Part shown: in pieces, positions 1-8,599 of the stretch
How the letters are laid out: every line of letters begins with the position of its first letter
How positions within the stretch are numbered: position 1 is the stretch's first letter
NCBI RefSeq assembly: GCF_000455485.1
Contig: NZ_CBQR020000058.1
Coordinates: 1-64,000, forward strand
DNA from: Gorillibacterium massiliense
GTDB taxonomy: Bacteria; Bacillota; Bacilli; Paenibacillales; NBRC-103111
Direction: 5' to 3'
Length of the DNA stretch: 64,000 nucleotides
Program-made: the position numbers and the translations under genes
The notes under the pieces: generated by a model
What the model saw: the letters and a program-made list of their open reading frames with translations, nothing else
Told to the model about the DNA's origin: nothing
Database searches by the model: none

Positions 1-66
1 GGTTTTCAGGGCATAAGCAGGGCCCCAAAAAGTGACGATTATGCTGACGAAGCGTATTCCGATTAC

Positions 67-86
67 TTTTCGGGGATCCCCGAAAA
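67..86. repeat. Perfect 20-nt palindrome upstream of 5S rRNA
   Basis: The sequence reads TTTTCGGGGATCCCCGAAAA, identical to its reverse complement. It lies in the spacer just before the 5S gene and could fold as a processing hairpin of the rRNA precursor. The role is inferred; bases 1-98 otherwise look like rRNA operon spacer. Confidence 0.5.
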
Positions 87-98
87 CACCTTGATACG

Positions 99-215
99 TT
101 TGGTGATGATGGCGGAGGGGAACCACGCGTTCCCATACCGAACACGACCGTTAAGCCCTCCAGCGCCGATGGTACTTGGACCGCAGGGTCCTGGGAGAGT
201 AGGACGTTGCCAAGC
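99..215 (+). rRNA. rrf: 5S ribosomal RNA
   Basis: About 117 nt with the usual firmicute 5S features: a 5' end starting TTGGTGATGATGGCGGAGGG, the internal CCATACCGAACACG box, and a 3' end GGACGTTGCCAAGC that pairs with the 5' end. It is followed directly by a tRNA cluster, as at the end of a Bacillus-type rrn operon whose 16S and 23S genes would lie left of the window. Confidence 0.95.
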
Positions 216-223
216 GTAACCAT

Positions 224-299
224 TCCCTGATAGCTCAGTTGGTAGAGCACTCGACTGTTAATCGAGTTGTCACAGGTTCGAGTCCTGTTCGGGGAGCCA
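224..299 (+). tRNA. tRNA-Asn (GTT)
   Basis: Cloverleaf with acceptor arms TCCCTGA/TCGGGGA, anticodon loop CTGTTAA and an encoded CCA end. First of six closely spaced tRNAs after the 5S gene, probably co-transcribed with the rRNA. Confidence 0.95.
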
Positions 300-302
300 C
301 TT

Positions 303-378
303 GCTTCCATAGCTCAGTAGGTAGAGTGCATCCATGGTAAGGATGAGGTCACCGGTTCGATTCCGGTTGGAAGCTCCA
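303..378 (+). tRNA. tRNA-Thr (GGT)
   Basis: Anticodon stem CATCC/GGATG encloses loop ATGGTAA, giving GGT. Acceptor arm GCTTCCA/TGGAAGC, CCA encoded. Confidence 0.94.
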
Positions 379-383
379 TTTTC

Positions 384-458
384 GGCCCGTTGGTCAAGGG
401 GTTAAGACACCTCCCTTTCACGGAGGTAACAGGGGTTCGAATCCCCTACGGGTCACCA
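384..458 (+). tRNA. tRNA-Glu (TTC)
   Basis: Loop CTTTCAC gives anticodon TTC. The acceptor arm GGCCCGT/ACGGGTC and CCA end are typical of Bacillus tRNA-Glu. Confidence 0.95.
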
Positions 459-507
459 ATTTTTTTATGGTTAAGACAAGCCATGAACGGAAAACCTATT
501 TAAAAAT

Positions 508-582
508 TGGGGATTAGCCAAGCGGTAAGGCAACGGACTTTGACTCCGTCATGCCTAGGTTCGAATCCTAGATCCCCAGCCA
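508..582 (+). tRNA. tRNA-Gln (TTG)
   Basis: Stem ACGGA/TCCGT encloses loop CTTTGAC, giving anticodon TTG. Acceptor TGGGGAT/ATCCCCA, CCA encoded. Confidence 0.95.
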
Positions 583-586
583 GTAA

Positions 587-662
587 GAGCCATTAGCTCA
601 GTTGGTAGAGCACCTGACTTTTAATCAGGGTGTCGCAGGTTCGAGTCCTGCATGGCTCACCA
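587..662 (+). tRNA. tRNA-Lys (TTT)
   Basis: Loop CTTTTAA gives anticodon TTT. Acceptor GAGCCAT/ATGGCTC with encoded CCA. Confidence 0.95.
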
Positions 663-781
663 TTTTTTCCCAAGAGTAAAATCACAAATCAGCAGTTGGA
701 AAACGCGCTTATCAACCCGAACAAAGGACGGATGCGATTAACGTGTTTTTTGTTTCAAATGGAGTTTTGTGATTCTATCAT

Positions 782-864
782 GCGCGTATGGCGGAATTGG
801 CAGACGCACCAGACTTAGGATCTGGCGGGCAACCGTGGGGGTTCAAGTCCCTCTACGCGCACCA
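782..864 (+). tRNA. tRNA-Leu (TAG)
   Basis: Class II tRNA with a long variable arm (CGGGCAACCGTG region). Stem CCAGA/TCTGG around loop CTTAGGA gives anticodon TAG. Acceptor GCGCGTA/TACGCGC with CCA. It is the last tRNA before the terminator. Confidence 0.95.
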
Positions 865-877
865 CCAACACAAATGG

Positions 878-912
878 AACCATCTGATCGTTTAGATCAG
901 ATGGTTTTTTGT
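878..912 (+). terminator. Rho-independent terminator of the rRNA/tRNA unit
   Basis: Perfect 10-bp stem CCATCTGATC / GATCAGATGG with loop GTTTA, followed by a run of T. Confidence 0.9.
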
Positions 913-991
913 TTTTTCGAATAACCGGCTACACTCGATCAAAAGATATGAAGGATGTTGATTTGCTTAGGAGAGGAAGGAGGAAAGGCAA

Positions 992-1744
992 GTGCATCCC
1001 GATAAAATCTTACAAGTGACTGGGCACCGTCCCTTCCCGATGCCTGAGGGGAAATGGCTGATGAAGCAAATATGGCGCGATGTTTTATTAGCCCATTGGT
1101 CTATAGACCCTGATCAACTCGCTCCACGCTTGCCTAATGGCCTTGAGCTAGATCTAATGGATGACAAGGCTTGGCTAACCCTAACCCCCTTTCAGGTAAA
1201 GCCTATGCGCTTGAGAGGGGTGCCTCCGTTCCCTCCGTTTGCATTCTCGTTCTATGAGATCAATGTGCGCACCTATGTGACCTATAAAAGCATACCAGGC
1301 ATCTATACGTTTAGTCTCGATGCTTCTAGCTGGCTTGCCGTTGAAATGGCGAGGTGGATTCCCTTTCCTTTTCTGCACGCAAAGGTGGATATGAGGGGAG
1401 AGGGACGCATTCATCATTTTCGTTCGAATCGGACGGATTCACGAGATGCACCGGCAGCCTTTCAATGTGCTTATGTTCCAAGTAACAACAGCGAGAGCTT
1501 CCATGCGCCGTTAGGCACTCCATTGCACTGGTTAACAGAGAGGTATCGGTTATATGGAGTGAGAAAGGGGAAAATCATTGCAGAGGACATCCATCACCTC
1601 CCATGGCCTTTAAAGGACGCAGAGGTGGTCATAAAGCACAATTCGATGGTTTCCCCTCTTGGCATCCATTTAGCCAATAAAGCATCCTTAACCGCGTATT
1701 CGAAGCGACTTGAAGTCTTGATCTGGCCAGCCAGACAGGTGTAA
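992..1744 (+). CDS. DUF2071 (YqjF-like) protein
   Basis: 250 aa, close to the usual DUF2071 length (about 230-260). The N-terminal part has the family pattern of an alternating Trp/His region (QIWRDVLLAHW) followed by the LAPRLPNGLELD segment. The middle carries the hydrophobic FEINVRTYV-like segment (here YEINVRTYV). Members resemble the acetoacetate decarboxylase fold, but no reaction is established and I assign none. The start is GTG at 992, preceded by GGAAGGAGGAAAGG, a strong ribosome binding site; no ATG upstream fits. It lies alone between two tRNA clusters in the same orientation. There is no signal peptide, so it is probably cytoplasmic. Confidence 0.8.
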   Translation: MHPDKILQVTGHRPFPMPEGKWLMKQIWRDVLLAHWSIDPDQLAPRLPNGLELDLMDDKAWLTLTPFQVKPMRLRGVPPFPPFAFSFYEINVRTYVTYKSIPGIYTFSLDASSWLAVEMARWIPFPFLHAKVDMRGEGRIHHFRSNRTDSRDAPAAFQCAYVPSNNSESFHAPLGTPLHWLTERYRLYGVRKGKIIAEDIHHLPWPLKDAEVVIKHNSMVSPLGIHLANKASLTAYSKRLEVLIWPARQV

Positions 1745-1775
1745 ACGGGGGATTCGATTAATTTTAAAAAAATGT

Positions 1776-1804
1776 TTGCATTCAGTCGAAAAACCTGTTA
1801 TTAT
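1776..1804 (+). promoter_or_regulatory. Probable sigma-A promoter of second tRNA cluster
   Basis: TTGCAT, a 17-bp spacer, then TATTAT, about 55 bp upstream of tRNA-Gly. It matches the -35/-10 pattern with two mismatches in total. Inferred from sequence only. Confidence 0.55.
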
Positions 1805-1859
1805 AACACTTGTCGCTAAAAACGTGAGGTTAACAACTTCACCATAAAAGATCTTATTT

Positions 1860-1934
1860 GCGGACGTGGCTCAGTGGTAGAGCATCGCCTTGCCAAGGCG
1901 AGGGTCGAGGGTTCGAATCCCTTCGTCCGCTCCA
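1860..1934 (+). tRNA. tRNA-Gly (GCC)
   Basis: Loop TTGCCAA gives anticodon GCC. Acceptor GCGGACG/CGTCCGC with encoded CCA. Confidence 0.95.
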
Positions 1935-1939
1935 ATTAT

Positions 1940-2016
1940 GTGCCCATAGCTCAGCTGGATAGAGCGTTTGACTACGAATCAAAAGGCCGGGAGTTCGAAT
2001 CTCTCTGGGCACGCCA
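1940..2016 (+). tRNA. tRNA-Arg (ACG)
   Basis: Loop CTACGAA gives anticodon ACG, which would be read as ICG after deamination. Acceptor GTGCCCA/TGGGCAC and CCA. Confidence 0.95.
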
Positions 2017-2107
2017 TATTTAACATCATGAATTGCAAAGCCTCAGAAAGCTGCTAGAACGCCATTATCGCTTTACAAGGTTTATCATTTACCACATGTA
2101 TTATTAT

Positions 2108-2184
2108 CGGGACGTAGCTCAGCTTGGTAGAGCACCTGCTTTGGGAGCAGGGGGTCGCATGTTCAAATCGTGTCGTCCCGACCA
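2108..2184 (+). tRNA. tRNA-Pro (TGG)
   Basis: Loop TTTGGGA gives anticodon TGG. Acceptor CGGGACG/CGTCCCG, CCA encoded. Confidence 0.95.
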
Positions 2185-2199
2185 TTTAAAATTTTATTT

Positions 2200-2273
2200 G
2201 CGGGTGTAGTTCAATGGTAGAACTCCAGCCTTCCAAGCTGGTAGCGTGGGTTCGATTCCCATCACCCGCTCCA
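2200..2273 (+). tRNA. tRNA-Gly (TCC)
   Basis: Loop CTTCCAA gives anticodon TCC. Acceptor GCGGGTG/CACCCGC, CCA encoded. It is the last member of the second cluster. Confidence 0.95.
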
Positions 2274-2288
2274 ATACGCAAATGAGTG

Positions 2289-2313
2289 CCCTTGTGAAAA
2301 ACAAGGGTTTTTC
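2289..2313 (+). terminator. Terminator of second tRNA cluster
   Basis: Stem CCCTTGT / ACAAGGG with loop GAAAA and TTTTTCT after it. Confidence 0.85.
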
Positions 2314-2484
2314 TATACCCTGGGACGTTGTCGCATCAACGCTTTACTGATAAACATTTTTTTTATTTGTAAACAAAAGAATTATTTTTTCTTGTGTCAG
2401 CTTTGTGATAAAATATAACGAAATACTTATGCGACCCGCTCTGTCGGGAGCGGCAATTCGAGTCGAGGAAGATTGGGTGAGAAG

Positions 2485-5274
2485 ATGACTGAACTGAATA
2501 TGCTGGCTAAAAACTCTACGAACAATTTGCTTCGGCGGGACGTCCGGTTTCTCGCCAATATCTTGGGAGACGTGCTCCTGCAACAGGGCGGAAAGGAATT
2601 GTTCTCCGTTGTCGAGAAGATCCGGGAGATGTCCAAGTCCTTGCGCGGTCAACATAGTGCAAGTTTATATCAAGAATTTATGGATACCATTCATTCCTTG
2701 AATCCGGAAATCCGCTATCAAGTCATACGCGCTTTTGCAATCTATTTTCAATTGGTTAATATCGCGGAACAAAATCACCGGATTCGTCGTAAACGGGATT
2801 ACGACCGCACAGCTGGCGAATCCATTCAACCAGGTTCAATTGAAAGCATTGTCCGTGAGCTGCGGCAAAGGGAGATCAGCGCCAGCGATGTCTCCTCCAT
2901 TCTCGAAGGAATCTCTCTCGAGCTTGTCATGACCGCCCATCCGACGGAAGCGACCCGGAGAGCGGTGCTGGATATCCATCAGGGGATTTCCAGGGACGTC
3001 ATGCAATATGACAACCCGATGCTGACTTACCGTGAACGGGAGATGCTGCGGGATAATATCCTGAGCCAGGTGCTGACCCTGTGGCAGACCGATGAGCTGC
3101 GGGATCGTAAGCCAAAGGTTATCGATGAAGTGCGGCACGGGATGTACTTTTTTGATGAGACGCTGTTTGATGTTCTTCCGGAAGTATACGGTGAGCTGGA
3201 ACGGTGTTTAGAAAAATATTATCCCGATGAGCAATGGCACGTTCCCCTTTTCCTGCGCTTTGGCTCTTGGATCGGTGGCGACCGTGATGGCAATCCTTCC
3301 GTAACCTCCGACGTGACGTGGGATACGTTGCAAATGCACCGGGACATGATCTTACGCAAGTATGACGGCTCACTTCGGGCTTTGATAAAGCATATGAGCT
3401 TCAACACCAATATCGTGGAAGTGGATGAGCGTCTTCTGGCGTCTATCGAAGAGGACCGCAATCAGATCCAATTAGTAACCGAGGAGCCTTGGCGTAACGA
3501 ATCGGAACCGTACCGGGTGAAAATCGTTTACATCCTGGAGAAGCTCTACAATACCCGCAACCCGGAATGCACGGATCCCCAGCTCAAATATCGTTCGGTT
3601 GAGGAATTTTTAGAGGATTTGCGCATCATTGATGGCAGTCTGCGCAAGCATTACGCCGGTTTCGTCGCCGATATGTACACGAAGAAACTAATCAGGCAAG
3701 CCGAGCTGTTCGGCTTCCATCTGGTAACGCTGGATATTCGTCAGCACAGCAAGGAACATGAGCTGGCCATGACCGAAGTCCTGCAAAAAATGGGCATCGC
3801 CGATAACTACGGAGACTTGAGCGAAGAGGAAAAAATCGCGCTCTTGACCAACCTATTGGAAGATCCGCGGCCTTTGACTTCTCCTTATATCGAATATACC
3901 GAATCCACTCGGGAATGCCTGAATGTTTACAAGATCATCATGAAGGGCCAACGGGAATACGGCCGGAATTGTCTGCAAAGCTACCTGATCAGTATGACCA
4001 CTGGCGCAAGCGATTTGTTGGAAGTGATGGTCTTTGCAAAAGAGTTTGGGCTTTACCGCAAGGACGCTGACGGCAGCATTGCCTGTACGCTTCAGCCGGT
4101 GCCGCTTTTTGAAACCATTGACGATCTGCACGATGCTCCGGCGATTATGGAAACCTTATTCAACATCCCGGCGTATCGGAACAGCTTGAATAGCTTGAAT
4201 CAAGTGCAGGAAATCATGCTGGGCTATTCCGACAGCAATAAAGATGGCGGCGTGCTGACCGCCAACTGGGAATTGCAAATGGCGTTGGAGTCGCTGACGG
4301 CTACGGCGAATAATGCTTCCGTCAAACTGAAGTTTTTCCATGGACGCGGAGGTGCTTTGGGCCGGGGAGGCATGCCGCTTAACCGCAGCATTTTGGCTCA
4401 ACCGCCCCACACCCTTGGCGCGGGTATCAAAATCACGGAGCAAGGGGAGGTTCTCTCCCAGCGCTATGCGGTGAAAGGCATCGCTTACCGCAGTCTGGAA
4501 CAGGCTACCTGGGCGCTCATTACGGCTTCGGTTATGGCGCTGAATCCTCAGAGCGACGTGAATCAGCATAAATGGGAAACCTACATGAAGGATATCTCCG
4601 AAAACGCACAGAATAAATATCAGGATCTGATCTTCCGCGATAAGGACTTCATGACATTCTTCAAGGAATCGACGCCGTTGCCGGAAGTCGGGGAACTGAA
4701 TATCGGCTCGCGTCCGTCAAAGCGGAAGAATAGCGACCGTTTCGAAGATCTGCGGGCGATTCCATGGGTATTCGCTTGGACCCAGACCCGGTACTTGCTG
4801 CCGGCTTGGTACGCAGCGGGAACCGCTTTGCAAAGCTTCTATAAGAACAAGCCGCAAAACATGCGGACGCTCCAGCAAATGTATGCGAAATGGTCCTTTT
4901 TCCGTACCGCCATCGATAATGTGCAAATGGCGCTGGCCAAGGCGGATATGCAAATCGCCAAGGAATACGGCAAGATGGTGCAGGATCAGCAAATTGCTGA
5001 GCGGATCTACAAATTGATCGAGGAAGAGTTTAAATTGACCTCGTCGCTGATTTTGCAAATTACCGGGCAAAATGAAATATTGGACAATGTGCCGATCATG
5101 CAGGAGTCGATTCGCTTACGGAACCCTTACGTGGACCCGCTGAGCTACCTGCAGGTCGATCTGTTGAAGGAGCTGCGCGCTACCCGTGATCAAGGCGGCG
5201 ACGACACGACCCTGCTCAGGGAAGTGCTGCTCACCATTAACGGAATTGCCGCCGGACTTCGCAATACGGGCTGA
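2485..5274 (+). CDS. ppc: Phosphoenolpyruvate carboxylase
   Basis: Carboxylates phosphoenolpyruvate with bicarbonate to oxaloacetate, refilling the TCA cycle; a cytoplasmic tetramer in known members. About 929 aa, in the usual bacterial range. The catalytic His motif [12 protein letters not shown] is near residue 150. GGDRDGNP (about 270), [10 protein letters not shown] (about 575) and the glycine-rich loop [12 protein letters not shown] (about 615) follow. The protein ends in RNTG, the typical carboxy end that closes over the active site. The reading frame is open from a TTG at 2473, but ATG 2485 has GAGGAAG and GGGTGAG at sensible distance and gives the usual N-terminus. It is a single-gene unit with its own terminator. 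Confidence 0.96.
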   Translation: MTELNMLAKNSTNNLLRRDVRFLANILGDVLLQQGGKELFSVVEKIREMSKSLRGQHSASLYQEFMDTIHSLNPEIRYQVIRAFAIYFQLVNIAEQNHRIRRKRDYDRTAGESIQPGSIESIVRELRQREISASDVSSILEGISLELVMTAHPTEATRRAVLDIHQGISRDVMQYDNPMLTYREREMLRDNILSQVLTLWQTDELRDRKPKVIDEVRHGMYFFDETLFDVLPEVYGELERCLEKYYPDEQWHVPLFLRFGSWIGGDRDGNPSVTSDVTWDTLQMHRDMILRKYDGSLRALIKHMSFNTNIVEVDERLLASIEEDRNQIQLVTEEPWRNESEPYRVKIVYILEKLYNTRNPECTDPQLKYRSVEEFLEDLRIIDGSLRKHYAGFVADMYTKKLIRQAELFGFHLVTLDIRQHSKEHELAMTEVLQKMGIADNYGDLSEEEKIALLTNLLEDPRPLTSPYIEYTESTRECLNVYKIIMKGQREYGRNCLQSYLISMTTGASDLLEVMVFAKEFGLYRKDADGSIACTLQPVPLFETIDDLHDAPAIMETLFNIPAYRNSLNSLNQVQEIMLGYSDSNKDGGVLTANWELQMALESLTATANNASVKLKFFHGRGGALGRGGMPLNRSILAQPPHTLGAGIKITEQGEVLSQRYAVKGIAYRSLEQATWALITASVMALNPQSDVNQHKWETYMKDISENAQNKYQDLIFRDKDFMTFFKESTPLPEVGELNIGSRPSKRKNSDRFEDLRAIPWVFAWTQTRYLLPAWYAAGTALQSFYKNKPQNMRTLQQMYAKWSFFRTAIDNVQMALAKADMQIAKEYGKMVQDQQIAERIYKLIEEEFKLTSSLILQITGQNEILDNVPIMQESIRLRNPYVDPLSYLQVDLLKELRATRDQGGDDTTLLREVLLTINGIAAGLRNTG

Positions 5275-5292
5275 TACCCGTTTGCCGAATGG

Positions 5293-5327
5293 AGCCGGAC
5301 GCCAGTGGAATGGCGTCCGGCTTTCTT
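5293..5327 (+). terminator. Terminator after ppc
   Basis: Stem AGCCGGACGCCA / TGGCGTCCGGCT (12 bp) with loop GTGGAA, then TTCTTGTTTT. Confidence 0.88.
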
Positions 5328-5365
5328 GTTTTCCAACAAGAATCATATTGGAGGATATGAACAGC

Positions 5366-6262
5366 ATGAATAAACGCCTTTTACCTATCATGCTTATCTT
5401 AATCGGAGCAGCCTGCTACGGGCTGCTTTCACCCTTCGTCAAGCTGGCCTACACCGACGGATGGACCAACCGGGAGATCAGCTCCTCGCAAATGACGATG
5501 TCCGCTTTGCTGGTGTGGCTTCTCGTTCTGGTCACCCCATCCGCTTGGAGCAATCCTTTTCGCGGACCATGGATCCGTCTGCTGTTGAACGGGCTTATCG
5601 GAATTTCGCTGACAACGCTTTTTATCAACGCTGCTTTACAGGAAATGGATGCGTCTTTAAGTGTCGTTCTGCTATTTCAGTTCACGTGGATTACAATAGT
5701 AATCGATTCCATAAGCAAAAAAAAGCGTCCAACTCGAAACCAGACCTTGGCCGTTATCGTTATATTACTGGGCACAGTGTTTGCTGTGAACGTGTTTGAG
5801 GTGGATTTCTCCACGCTCAGCCTAATGGGTCTTGTTTATGGACTTGCCTCATCTTTGACGTACAGCTTGTTTTTATTCGGTACTGGCCGAATCGAGACTA
5901 CCATGCATCCGCTGATGAGATCGGCTGTCATGCTGACTGGAGCGCTACCTGCTGTTTATGTGCTTTTTCCGCCGACTCATTTTCTTGACCAAGGAATGGG
6001 CGGTGTGCTTCTCTGGGGATTGTTCCTCGGTTTCCTCGGGCAAGTGGCGCCTACCTTATGTTTCAATGTAGGGATTCCGAAAGTAGGGAGCACGTTGGCT
6101 GCACTCCTTGGGTCCGCCGAATTGCCGGTGGCGACGGTGGGGGCTTTTCTCATTGCAGGTGAAAACGTGTCCGCTGTGCAGTGGATCGGCATCTTAATTA
6201 TTATATTTGGGATATTCTTATCAGAAATTAAAGTGAAAACACGTTATAATAAGGTGGTGTGA
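5366..6262 (+). CDS. EamA/DMT-family permease
   Basis: About 298 aa with ten hydrophobic segments arranged as two halves of five, the EamA duplicated layout (first half to about residue 140, second half starting near TLSLMGLVYGLASS). Members export small metabolites or drugs; the substrate cannot be read from sequence. The second half carries the conserved end-of-barrel motif PVATVGAFLIAGE...QWIGILIII. The start is chosen at ATG 5366 because GGAGG at 5350-5354 is 11 nt upstream; an in-frame ATG at 5357 lies too close to it. The C-terminus is short and basic (KVKTRYNKVV). Only about 40 bp separate it from sigW, so readthrough into sigW is possible. Confidence 0.85.
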   Translation: MNKRLLPIMLILIGAACYGLLSPFVKLAYTDGWTNREISSSQMTMSALLVWLLVLVTPSAWSNPFRGPWIRLLLNGLIGISLTTLFINAALQEMDASLSVVLLFQFTWITIVIDSISKKKRPTRNQTLAVIVILLGTVFAVNVFEVDFSTLSLMGLVYGLASSLTYSLFLFGTGRIETTMHPLMRSAVMLTGALPAVYVLFPPTHFLDQGMGGVLLWGLFLGFLGQVAPTLCFNVGIPKVGSTLAALLGSAELPVATVGAFLIAGENVSAVQWIGILIIIFGIFLSEIKVKTRYNKVV

Positions 6263-6305
6263 AAAAATAGGTTTACGTGGGGAATTTGGAGCCGGAGGAA
6301 TGCCC

Positions 6306-6887
6306 GTGAAGGATAGAGAGATAAGATTGGCGGTGCTGGCCCGGGGTGGGGACCGGAGAGCTTTTGAAGAAATCGTGGACTTGTATAAAGATAAAATGTA
6401 TCACCTGGCGTACCGCATGTTGGGATCAGCCAATGAGGCGGAGGATATCGCGCAGGAGACATTTTTGCGTGTGTACACGAATCTGCATCGCTACGATGAA
6501 AACCAGAAATTTTCTACCTGGATCTACCGGATTGCTACTAACTTATGTATAGACAAGCTAAGAAAGCGTAAAGCGGTTTACTCGCTGGATGCCGAGATGC
6601 CGGATGGAGAAGGATCGGATTGGTATTCGATGCTGCCCGGTAATGAGCCGACTCCGGAGAATGAACTTTTGCTAACGGAGACGCAGGAAAATATCCGCAA
6701 CGCCATCGATACGCTGCCTGAAAAATATAAATCCGTCGTGGTGCTCCGGTACATTCAGGATATGTCGCTGCAGGAGATTGGCGATGTATTGGACATGCCG
6801 GTCACAACGGTGAAAACCCGGGTGCATCGGGGACGGGAGTTTTTGCGAAAAAAACTGGACAGGGAATATGGGGGAAAAGTTTTTTGA
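6306..6887 (+). CDS. sigW: ECF sigma factor SigW
   Basis: About 193 aa. It directs RNA polymerase to envelope-stress promoters. Region 2 shows LYKDKMYHLAYRMLG and EAEDIAQETFLRVY (residues about 25-60), then FSTWIYRIATNLCIDKLRK. Region 4 shows LPEKYKSVVVLRYIQDMSLQ and the helix-turn-helix TTVKTRVHRGRE near the C-terminus. GGAGG at 6294-6298 sits 7 nt before GTG 6306 but only 1 nt before ATG 6300, so GTG is preferred; ATG 6300 adds two residues. The next gene is its zinc anti-sigma factor. The gene order through glmS copies the B. subtilis sigW locus, which supports the name over other ECF classes. No clear self-recognised promoter was found upstream. Confidence 0.9.
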   Translation: MKDREIRLAVLARGGDRRAFEEIVDLYKDKMYHLAYRMLGSANEAEDIAQETFLRVYTNLHRYDENQKFSTWIYRIATNLCIDKLRKRKAVYSLDAEMPDGEGSDWYSMLPGNEPTPENELLLTETQENIRNAIDTLPEKYKSVVVLRYIQDMSLQEIGDVLDMPVTTVKTRVHRGREFLRKKLDREYGGKVF

Positions 6888-6948
6888 AACGGTTTAATCT
6901 GATGGATCGTATAACGATGAAGAGACTTTTGAAAGGAGAGGCAATCGG

Positions 6949-7557
6949 ATGAACTGCAAAGATGCCCTTTCCCGCATACATGAATTTTTAGATGGCGATT
7001 TATCCGGTCAGGAAGCTGTCGATTTAAAGAAGCACCTGCTCTCCTGTCCCGAATGCCATAGATTGTTTCGAGAATTGGAGACGACAGAGGCATTGGTCCG
7101 TTCCTGTCCCCGGCCTACTGTTTCCGAAGGATTCGCGGAACGCCTCATGACCCGATTGCCAGCTGCTCCGCGCAGGCGATACTCGTGGATCCAGTGGGTG
7201 AAGCGTCATCCGGCGATAACCGCAGCTTCGGTCTTCCTTTTGGTGATGATGGGAAGCTTCCTCTCCTTATGGAATCAGGATACCCAAATGACAGTGAAAG
7301 GCGGCGACCTAGACCAATATGTCATCAGTGATGATACAGTCTATCTGCCAGCCGGACACAAGGCAAAGGGAAACCTTATGGTTAGAGGCGGCAACGTTCA
7401 AATCGATGGAACTTTGCAGGGCAATCTGGTTGTAGTGGACGGTACGTATCACACGGCCTCAACAGCCGAGGTGTCGGGCAAGGTGTATGAAATCAATCAG
7501 GCGGCGGAATGGCTGCTCTACCAGCTGCGTGAAGCCGTTGCCGTTATCGCTAATTAA
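6949..7557 (+). CDS. rsiW: Anti-sigma-W factor RsiW
   Basis: 202 aa. The N-terminal cytoplasmic zinc-binding anti-sigma domain has the HxxxCxxC motif (KHLLSCPEC, residues about 28-36), which grips the sigma factor. One membrane segment lies near residues 86-106 (AITAASVFLLVMMGSFLSL). An extracytoplasmic domain with a short beta-type repeat region (GNLMVRGGNVQIDG / GNLVVVDG) follows. Known RsiW is cut by PrsW/RasP on envelope stress to free SigW; that control is assumed here. AAAGGAGAGG precedes ATG 6949, 61 bp after sigW, so the two are one operon. Confidence 0.88.
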   Translation: MNCKDALSRIHEFLDGDLSGQEAVDLKKHLLSCPECHRLFRELETTEALVRSCPRPTVSEGFAERLMTRLPAAPRRRYSWIQWVKRHPAITAASVFLLVMMGSFLSLWNQDTQMTVKGGDLDQYVISDDTVYLPAGHKAKGNLMVRGGNVQIDGTLQGNLVVVDGTYHTASTAEVSGKVYEINQAAEWLLYQLREAVAVIAN

Positions 7558-7567
7558 ACGGGCTTTG

Positions 7568-7593
7568 GCCTCTCCGGAAGGAGGGGCTTTTTC
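7568..7593 (+). terminator. Terminator after rsiW
   Basis: Stem GCCTCTCC / GGAGGGGC (one G-U pair) with loop GGAA, followed by TTTTTCT. It separates sigW-rsiW from cdaA. Confidence 0.75.
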
Positions 7594-7652
7594 TCTGTAA
7601 GGGAGTATGTCTGGACGGCTTCAGCCGTTTATCCAGGTGTGCCCTAGGGGAG

Positions 7653-7682
7653 TTAGCCGTTTACTCTTGAGTATGGTAATAT
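7653..7682 (+). promoter_or_regulatory. Possible promoter for cdaA operon
   Basis: TTAGCC, 18 bp, TAATAT, about 95 bp upstream of cdaA in the 184-bp stretch after the rsiW terminator. A weak match; position and need for a promoter are the main support. Confidence 0.3.
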
Positions 7683-7777
7683 GAAAGATGTTAGTCGTTT
7701 ACGCGTAAAAAAGGCAGAAGGATGGGCTTATCAAGTCCATTACATAGAGAAGGTAAAGAGGTAATGGGGGATTTCGC

Positions 7778-8599
7778 ATGGATTTACGGTCTCTGACAGT
7801 GAGCGGTACCCTTCGAGAGATAATCGACATTTTAATTGTCAGCTATGTGATTTACAAGCTGTTGGTACTGCTTCGGGGCACAAGGGCCATTCAACTGATG
7901 AAGGGAATTCTCATCGTCGTCTCGACGTGGGCCGTCAGCATTTGGCTGCACCTGAACACCCTGCAGTGGATGATGAATCAGATGTTCAATATTGGCGTGA
8001 TTGCGCTGATTATTATTTTTCAGCCGGAGCTTCGTCGCGCCCTTGAAACCCTTGGCCGGGGCAAGCTGTTTAGCCGATCAACGGAGGAGGACCATCTGGT
8101 CCATGAGCGAGTCGGCGAGGTGCTTAAAGCGGTTAATTATTTATGCAAAAGAAAGATCGGCGCGCTGCTCGTGTTTGAACGGGAAACCGGACTGAACGAG
8201 TTTATCGAATCGGGCATTCCGATTCATGCGGAATTGGGCTCGGAGCTGATGATCAATATATTTATCCCCAATACGCCGCTGCATGACGGGGCTGTGATCA
8301 TCCGGCAAAATGAAATTGTAGCTGCGGGCTGTTACTTGCCGCTTTCGGAGAATCCTTTTATCAGCAAGGAGTTAGGAACCCGGCATAGGGCGGCTATCGG
8401 TGTGAGCGAGACGTCGGATGCTATCTCGGTCATCGTCTCGGAAGAAACCGGGCAAGTGTCGTTAGCGATGAACGGTCTGATTGTGCGGGATATCAAGGAA
8501 GAATCGCTTATCTCCAAGCTGTACGATGAGCTTCGAATGAAGCGGAAGAACGATGAAAAAGCTCCTTTTTGGAAGAGGAGGAGCCGCAATGCTGGATAA
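7778..8599 (+). CDS. cdaA: Membrane diadenylate cyclase CdaA
   Basis: 273 aa. It condenses two ATP into cyclic di-AMP, the second messenger controlling potassium uptake and wall homeostasis. Three N-terminal hydrophobic stretches (residues about 13-33, 41-57, 68-82) anchor it. The DAC domain follows with both active-site motifs: DGA at 170-172 (LHDGAVII) and RHR at 202-204 (TRHRAAIG). The C-terminus is basic and charged (MKRKNDEKAPFWKRRSR). It overlaps cdaR by 11 nt. The cdaA-cdaR-glmM order is the conserved Bacillota arrangement in which CdaR and GlmM modulate the cyclase. GAGGTAATGGGGG precedes ATG. Confidence 0.95.
   Translation: MDLRSLTVSGTLREIIDILIVSYVIYKLLVLLRGTRAIQLMKGILIVVSTWAVSIWLHLNTLQWMMNQMFNIGVIALIIIFQPELRRALETLGRGKLFSRSTEEDHLVHERVGEVLKAVNYLCKRKIGALLVFERETGLNEFIESGIPIHAELGSELMINIFIPNTPLHDGAVIIRQNEIVAAGCYLPLSENPFISKELGTRHRAAIGVSETSDAISVIVSEETGQVSLAMNGLIVRDIKEESLISKLYDELRMKRKNDEKAPFWKRRSRNAG

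Noticed and set aside
630-818. 62-codon frame overlapping two tRNAs
   Set aside because: It runs through tRNA-Lys and tRNA-Leu and has no ribosome binding site; the tRNAs explain the sequence.
1181-1523. Two minus-strand frames inside the DUF2071 gene
   Set aside because: Shadows without start signals.
8553-8588. Earlier start for cdaR inside cdaA
   Set aside because: The ribosome binding site GGAGGAG points to ATG 8589, which starts directly with the membrane anchor.
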